Source: Candidatus Roseilinea sp. (GTDB taxonomy: Bacteria > Chloroflexota > Anaerolineae > J036 > Brachytrichaceae). Taken from it: a DNA stretch of 64,000 nucleotides. Position 1 is the stretch's first letter. Each line of letters begins with the position of its first letter. The stretch covers positions 2,418,001 to 2,482,000 of the forward strand of contig AP024676.1 in NCBI GenBank assembly GCA_025998955.1. Reading direction: 5' to 3'. The position numbers and the translations under genes are program-made. Below the pieces are notes generated by a model that was not told where the DNA came from, made no database searches, and saw only the letters and a program-made list of their open reading frames with translations. Positions 59,670 to 64,000 of this stretch are shown in pieces.

Positions 59670-61481
59670 TTACCACGCCATAGCGTAGCCGATCTCGCCG
59701 CGCGGCGAGACGCCTGCCTCGAGCGTGCCGTGCGCGTTGAGCCGGATGCCCATACATTTGCCATGCGACCAAGCGTCGCTGACGTTCACGAGGTGACCGC
59801 GTCGCCGCAACGCCTCCAGCGTCTCCGGCGCAATTCGGTTTTCGGCCTCCACGGCGCGCGGGTAGGCATCGCGCGGGTAGAACGACGACGGGAAGTGTGT
59901 GCTGTGCACGATGGGCGCATCCAGCGCCTGTTGCAGATCCATGCCGAACTCGACCACATTGAGGAAGAACTGTAACGTCCACTGGTCTTGCGCGTCGCCG
60001 CCCGGCGTGCCGAAGACCATGTAGGGCCGGCCGTCCTTCAGAACCAGCGTCGGTGTGAGCGTGGCGCGCGGTCGCTTACGCGGGGCCAGGGCGTTTGGCC
60101 GATTGGGGTTCAGGTAGAACATCTGCCCGCGCGTGCCTAGTGGAAATCCCAGCCCGGCAATCACCGGCGACGTGCCCCACCACCCGCCGCTCGGCGTGGC
60201 AGCAACCATGTTGCCCTCGCCATCAATCACGTCGAGATGGGTCGTATCGCCCAGGTGACCATGCTTGATGCGGTAGGGCCGCGCGGCGTTGGACTGCGCA
60301 AACGCGTCGGGCACCTGTAAGCCGCGACGATTATCGGCAGCGACATCGAAGGTCGTCGCGTAGTCGGGAACACCGAAGCCCAGGTCGCCTGGCTGCATCG
60401 CGTCGGATGCCGTGTCGCCGATCTGCGCGCGCCGCTGCGCGGCGTAGGACTTTGACAGCAACGAGTCCAGCGGGACGGCGTCGAAGTCAGGATCGCCGTA
60501 GTAAGCCTCGCGGTCGGCGAAGGCCAGCTTGGCGCATTCGATCAAGATGTGCAAATACTCAGGCGAGTTGTGCCCCATCGCCGCGAGATCGTAGCCCTCG
60601 AGCAGCGCGAGTTGCTGCAGGAACACCGGCCCTTGCGTCCAGGGGCCGCACTTGTACACATCCAACCCGCGATAGTGGATCGAGACCGGCGCTTCGACGC
60701 GCGCGTGCCACTCCGCTAAGTCGGCATCGCTCAGCAAGCCGGCGTGCGCCTGGCCGCTGGCATCGGCGACCGGATGCGCACGGATGAACTCGACGATGCG
60801 ATGCGCGATTTCGCCCTCGTAGAACGCGTTGCGCGCCGCCTCGATGCCGGCGATGCGCCCCGTGCGCCTGGCCTCATCTTCGGCCCGACAAAGCCGGCGC
60901 AACATCGCAGCGTAGTCGGGGTTGCGCACCGGCTCGCCCAGCTCCGGGATGCGCCCGTTGGGCAGATACACCGCACCGGTGGTCGGGTAGAGTTCGGTGA
61001 ACTTCTGCGCGTTCGCGATTAGGCTTTGCCGCAAGCCGGCGTAGAGCGGATAGCCGCGCTCGGCCAGCTCGATGGTAGGCGCGAGGATTTGCGAGAAGCT
61101 CAGCCGTCCCCAACGCGCCACGGCCAGCGCCCATGTGCCCACAACGGCCGGCGTGCATGCCGGCAGGTAGCCATCGCCCGGGATCAGGTCAATGCCGTGC
61201 TCACGACACCAGGCAATGGTAAAGGCCTGCGGCGACCATCCCTGGCCGCTGAGGGCATACACGCGCTGCTCGGCAGCGATATACACCAGCATCGGCACCT
61301 CGCCGCCGATGCCGTTGCTCTGTGGCTCTAGCAAGTTGAGAGCAAAGCAGGCCGCCGCGGCAGCATCAATCGCATTGCCGCCCATCTCCAACATGCGGAC
61401 GCCGGCAGCGGTGGCCAGGTAGTGGCCGGATGTCACGGCATAGTTGCGCCCGCGCACGACAGGACGAGTGGTGAATGACAT
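59670..61481 (-). CDS. ggt: Gamma-glutamyltransferase family protein
   Basis: 603 residues. The Ntn-hydrolase nucleophile Thr is in GHLGDTTHLDVID (T413), where autoprocessing would split the precursor into large and small subunits. The GGNAIDAA (35-42), SNGIGGE and ATPSGGWWG regions are conserved. No signal peptide is obvious at the N-terminus, so the enzyme may be cytoplasmic, in contrast to periplasmic GGT. It cleaves gamma-glutamyl bonds of glutathione-like compounds or acts as an acylase. Confidence 0.85.
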   Translation of the reverse strand: MSFTTRPVVRGRNYAVTSGHYLATAAGVRMLEMGGNAIDAAAAACFALNLLEPQSNGIGGEVPMLVYIAAEQRVYALSGQGWSPQAFTIAWCREHGIDLIPGDGYLPACTPAVVGTWALAVARWGRLSFSQILAPTIELAERGYPLYAGLRQSLIANAQKFTELYPTTGAVYLPNGRIPELGEPVRNPDYAAMLRRLCRAEDEARRTGRIAGIEAARNAFYEGEIAHRIVEFIRAHPVADASGQAHAGLLSDADLAEWHARVEAPVSIHYRGLDVYKCGPWTQGPVFLQQLALLEGYDLAAMGHNSPEYLHILIECAKLAFADREAYYGDPDFDAVPLDSLLSKSYAAQRRAQIGDTASDAMQPGDLGFGVPDYATTFDVAADNRRGLQVPDAFAQSNAARPYRIKHGHLGDTTHLDVIDGEGNMVAATPSGGWWGTSPVIAGLGFPLGTRGQMFYLNPNRPNALAPRKRPRATLTPTLVLKDGRPYMVFGTPGGDAQDQWTLQFFLNVVEFGMDLQQALDAPIVHSTHFPSSFYPRDAYPRAVEAENRIAPETLEALRRRGHLVNVSDAWSHGKCMGIRLNAHGTLEAGVSPRGEIGYAMAW

Positions 61482-61508
61482 GGCCGGATTGTAGTTGCGA
61501 GGTGGCGT

Positions 61509-61617
61509 TGTAACGTTGATAAGGTTGATGGAAGCGTTGAGCCATCGGATCGCCGAACCTCATGCGTCGCAAACATCTGGTAGCCTATCAGCTCATCAAC
61601 CGAATCAACTCAGCAAG
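61509..61617. repeat. GTTGATAAGGTTGATGG inverted spacer word
   Basis: GTTGATAAGGTTGATGGAAG on the left and CTCATCAACCGAATCAACTC on the right are imperfect complements about 60 bases apart. They occupy the divergent gap between the ggt and NUDIX genes. No promoter was resolved in it. Confidence 0.5.
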
Positions 61618-61626
61618 CCCTATGCT

Positions 61627-62175
61627 ATGACGCCCCATCCCTGGAAGACCCTTTCGACGCGCGAAGTGTATCGCAACCCATGGATTCGATTGCGCGAGGA
61701 CATCGCCGAGCTGCCCAACGGCAAGACGACGATTTACGGTGTGTGCGAGATGAACGCCTGTGTCGGCGTGCTGCCCTTTGTGGACGACGAGCACGTCGTG
61801 ATGGTGCGCCAGTATCGCTACGTCTTTGGCGAAGGGCACCGCTGGGAAATGCCGACCGGCGGATGCAAACCCGGCGAATCCCCCGAGGCCAGCGCCCAAC
61901 GCGAACTGATCGAGGAGATCGGCTGCCGCGCCGGAAGCTTGCAATACATCAACACCCATTACACGTCCAAATCGGTATGCCACGAGGTCGCGCACCTGTT
62001 CATCGCGCGCGACCTCGTCCGCGTCGCCGACGGCGCGATTGTGCCGGACGACACGGAGTTCCTCGAAGTCGCCGTGCTGCCGTTCAAGGACGTGCTGGAC
62101 ATGGTGCTCGACAGCGAGATCCGCGATGCGATGACGGTGATCGCCGTGCTGTGGGCAGCGAGGAAGCTAGGATGA
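61627..62175 (+). CDS. NUDIX hydrolase, ADP-sugar pyrophosphatase type
   Basis: 182 residues from ATG 61627; an upstream ATG at 61495 runs through repeat sequence. The NUDIX box is complete: GGCKPGESPEASAQRELIEE followed by IG (about 78-99). The N-terminal strand exchange region (VYRNPWIRLREDIAELPNG) is as in ADP-ribose pyrophosphatases. It should hydrolyse a nucleoside diphosphate sugar to the sugar phosphate and NMP. The stop overlaps the quinone reductase start (ATGA). Confidence 0.85.
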   Translation: MTPHPWKTLSTREVYRNPWIRLREDIAELPNGKTTIYGVCEMNACVGVLPFVDDEHVVMVRQYRYVFGEGHRWEMPTGGCKPGESPEASAQRELIEEIGCRAGSLQYINTHYTSKSVCHEVAHLFIARDLVRVADGAIVPDDTEFLEVAVLPFKDVLDMVLDSEIRDAMTVIAVLWAARKLG

Positions 62176-63146
62176 AAGCAATTCTCTTCGACACGCCCGG
62201 CGGCCCGGAAGTGCTCCGTTACGGCGACGCGCCTGACCCCCAGCCATCGGCGGGTGAGCTGCTCGTGCGCGTGCGCGCGACGGCGGTGAATCGCGCCGAC
62301 ACATTACAGCGCAGAGGCAACTATGCCCCACCGCCAGGCGCTTCGCCCATCCTCGGCCTGGAACTGGCCGGCGAGGTGGTGCAGCCGACCGGTCTCTGGC
62401 ACGCCGGCGACCGTGTGATGGCCGTCGTCACCGGCGGCGGCTATGCCGAGCTGGCGACGGTGCCCGCCGGTATGGCCATGCGCATTCCCGACCGATTCTC
62501 GTTCGAGCAAGCCGCAGCCATCCCCGAGGCCTTTCTTACTGCGTATCTCAACCTGTTCACGCTGGGTAACTTGCAGGCGAACGAGACCGTCCTGATCCAT
62601 GCCGGCGCAAGCGGCGTAGGCAGTGCCGCGATCCAACTGGCGCGCGCTGCTGGTGCTCAGGTCATCGCCACTGCCGGCACGCCCGAGAAAGTGGCGTTTT
62701 GCCGCGACCTGGGCGCAACCCACGCCATCAACTACAAGCAGGAGGACTTCGCCGAGCGCGTCCTTGCCCTCACCGAAGGGCGCGGCGCCGACGTGGTGCT
62801 TGACTTCGTCGGCGCGCCGTATTGGAACGCCAACTTGCGCGCGATGGCGATGCACGGCCGGCTGATGCTGATCGGCATGTTGGGCGGTTCGAGGGGTGAA
62901 CTCGATCTGGGACTCATCATGGCCAAGCGCATCACGGTGACCGGCACGACGCTGCGCCGCACGCCGCTGCCGGAGAAGATCGCGCTCACGCAGGCATTCG
63001 CCGCGTTCGCCATGCCACGCTTCGAGCGAGGCGAACTGCGCCCGATCATTGATTCGATCTACCCACTGCGCGACGCCGCCGAAGCACATCGTCGCATGGA
63101 GGCCAACCACAACATCGGCAAGATCGTGCTGGTGATGGATTCATAA
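62172..63146 (+). CDS. NAD(P)H quinone oxidoreductase, zinc-independent MDR
   Basis: 324 residues from ATG 62172, coupled to the NUDIX gene. Motifs VNRADTLQRRGNY and PGASPILGLELAG, a Rossmann segment HAGASGVGSAAIQLA, and the absence of zinc-binding cysteines match the PIG3/TP53I3-type quinone reductases. It probably reduces quinones or enals with NADPH, in the cytoplasm. It ends before a convergent hairpin. Confidence 0.9.
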   Translation: MKAILFDTPGGPEVLRYGDAPDPQPSAGELLVRVRATAVNRADTLQRRGNYAPPPGASPILGLELAGEVVQPTGLWHAGDRVMAVVTGGGYAELATVPAGMAMRIPDRFSFEQAAAIPEAFLTAYLNLFTLGNLQANETVLIHAGASGVGSAAIQLARAAGAQVIATAGTPEKVAFCRDLGATHAINYKQEDFAERVLALTEGRGADVVLDFVGAPYWNANLRAMAMHGRLMLIGMLGGSRGELDLGLIMAKRITVTGTTLRRTPLPEKIALTQAFAAFAMPRFERGELRPIIDSIYPLRDAAEAHRRMEANHNIGKIVLVMDS

Positions 63147-63155
63147 CCACTCCCT

Positions 63156-63191
63156 ACTCCCCACTCCGACTCATGATTGGGAGTGGGGAGT
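63156..63191. terminator. ACTCCCCACTCC hairpin between convergent genes
   Basis: A perfect 12-bp stem, ACTCCCCACTCC (63156-63167) with 63180-63191, closes a 12-base loop in the gap between the convergent quinone reductase and amidohydrolase genes. It lacks a U-tract and belongs to the same word family as 29598-29647. Confidence 0.6.
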
Positions 63192-63211
63192 CACGCTCTA
63201 CGTCCACACCA

Positions 63212-64000
63212 TCACGCCAGCGCGCGATGCACGATGCGGCCGCCGACGACGGTAAGCGCCGAGCGCGTGCCGGCGATGCCGGCTTCCAGATCGGCGCGCG
63301 GCAGGTTGAACAGGTCGGTGTCCAGCACGGCCAGGTCGGCCAGCATGCCCGGCTTGATGCGACCTTTGTCGCGCTCCTGGAACTCGAAGAAAGCGCCGTC
63401 GAGCGTGTAGCCGGCGACCAGCTCCTCCAGCGTTAGGCGATGATCGGGGAAGTAACTGCGCGCATCGCTGAAGTCGAGCTTGGGTCGGGTGAGCGCGGCG
63501 CGCATGCCCTCGAACGGGTTCATGGTGACCACCGGCCAGTCGCTGCCGAACGCCATCGGCACGCCGGCGTTCAGAATCGCGCGCCACGGGAAGCCCCACG
63601 CCCAACGCTTCGGGCCGACCAACCGGCGCCACGGGTTGTCCGGATCGCTGCCGAACTCCGCATGCAGCAGTTGCACCGAGGCCAACACGCGCCTGCGCTT
63701 CATGCGCGTCAGGTCCACCGGATCGAGCACCTCGATATGCTCGAGGCGATGGCGCGAGTCGCGCGGCTGGTTCAGCTTGCGTGCCAGCTCAAACGCATCC
63801 AGCGCCGCGCGCACCGCCGCGTCGCCGATGGCGTGCACGAAGATCTGGAGCTTGAGCGCATCGGCTTTGGTAATCAGCCGCTTGAACTCGTCAGGGGCAA
63901 AGTTAGGCCGGCCGCATTCGCCGCTGCCGTCGTCATACGGCTCCAGCATCCAGGCGGTCTTCGACTCGATCACGCCATCGGCGAACAACTTGACGCAGCC
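63212..64000 (-). CDS. Amidohydrolase family 3 (YtcJ-like), 5' end outside window
   Basis: The C-terminal 263 residues are visible; the frame is open to the window edge (GCVKLFADGVIESKTAW). Metal-site residues of the amidohydrolase TIM barrel are present: the Lys in VKLFADG, His in FVHAIGDAA and HRLEHIEV, and Asp in FGSDWPVV. The C-terminal beta sandwich with GRIKPGMLADLAVLD is typical of YtcJ-type proteins. It hydrolyses an unknown amide or cyclic amide with zinc. Confidence 0.9.
   Translation of the reverse strand, partial: GCVKLFADGVIESKTAWMLEPYDDGSGECGRPNFAPDEFKRLITKADALKLQIFVHAIGDAAVRAALDAFELARKLNQPRDSRHRLEHIEVLDPVDLTRMKRRRVLASVQLLHAEFGSDPDNPWRRLVGPKRWAWGFPWRAILNAGVPMAFGSDWPVVTMNPFEGMRAALTRPKLDFSDARSYFPDHRLTLEELVAGYTLDGAFFEFQERDKGRIKPGMLADLAVLDTDLFNLPRADLEAGIAGTRSALTVVGGRIVHRALA

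Noticed and set aside
1-64000. tRNA, rRNA, riboswitch and insertion-sequence genes
   Set aside because: I looked for cloverleaf-like segments, conserved rRNA stretches, known riboswitch cores and transposase motifs and did not recognise any; a covariance-model search could still reveal small RNAs.

Overview
The window is about 64 kb of GC-rich bacterial chromosome, densely packed with genes. The longest gene-free stretch is the 276 bp at 55783-56058, and I see no rRNA, tRNA, CRISPR array, transposase or phage gene. Several things suggest a heterotrophic Chloroflexota member (Anaerolineae-like): stacked carbohydrate ABC importers, large nSTAND/WD40 proteins, fused bifunctional sugar enzymes, and spacers filled with short word-like repeats. 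That placement is inference, because no marker gene is present.

Layout. 1-776 is a lower-GC pocket with a 5'-truncated gene and a frameshifted secretory gene. 773-2193 holds an RNase H-like (DUF429-like) protein translationally coupled to a uracil-DNA-glycosylase-like protein. 2308-7456 is a small sugar operon: class II aldolase/SDR fusion, AroE-like enzyme, Gfo/Idh oxidoreductase and aldo/keto reductase. 7621-10642 holds an envelope lipoprotein with duplicated halves, a coiled-coil membrane protein, a strong terminator and a secreted glycosidase. 10662-47028 is an uninterrupted 36 kb run of minus-strand genes devoted to polyol and sugar import and catabolism. 47218-51004 goes the other way (enolase-superfamily enzyme, VOC protein, 2-hydroxyacid dehydrogenase, sugar epimerase). 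51029-64000 is mixed housekeeping and accessory: nSTAND1-WD40 protein, polyol dehydrogenase, MtnA, HdeD-like, DUF937, META-domain lipoprotein, YbaK, gamma-glutamyltransferase, NUDIX, quinone reductase, amidohydrolase.

The 36 kb run contains three CUT1 importers. Importer 1 (16547-22928) has two ATPases with complementary degenerate motifs, a 3-TM small protein, two permeases and a solute-binding gene broken by three frameshifts. Importer 2 (27065-33049) has the same six parts, all intact. Importer 3 (38780-42413) has permeases and a binding protein but no ATPase. Downstream of importer 1 are two different DhaK/DhaL kinase pairs, an RpiB-family isomerase, a PfkB kinase and a triose-phosphate-isomerase paralogue lacking catalytic residues. 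Together with the intact TIM at 26267, this resembles known tetritol/tetrulose (erythritol, threitol, erythrulose) routes, though the substrate is not proven. Two FGGY kinases, two MDR dehydrogenases, a GpsA-type dehydrogenase and a fused E1/E2 oxo-acid dehydrogenase complete the catabolic set. A LacI-type and a SorC-type regulator, each next to palindromic sites, probably control it.

The most unusual feature is in the spacers. Many gene junctions carry a short tandem or palindromic repeat, and neighbouring junctions use unrelated words while sharing the same form: hairpin-capable, starting at or just before a stop codon, and sometimes supplying the last codons of the protein. One such word is also embedded in frame inside the E2 acyltransferase linker.
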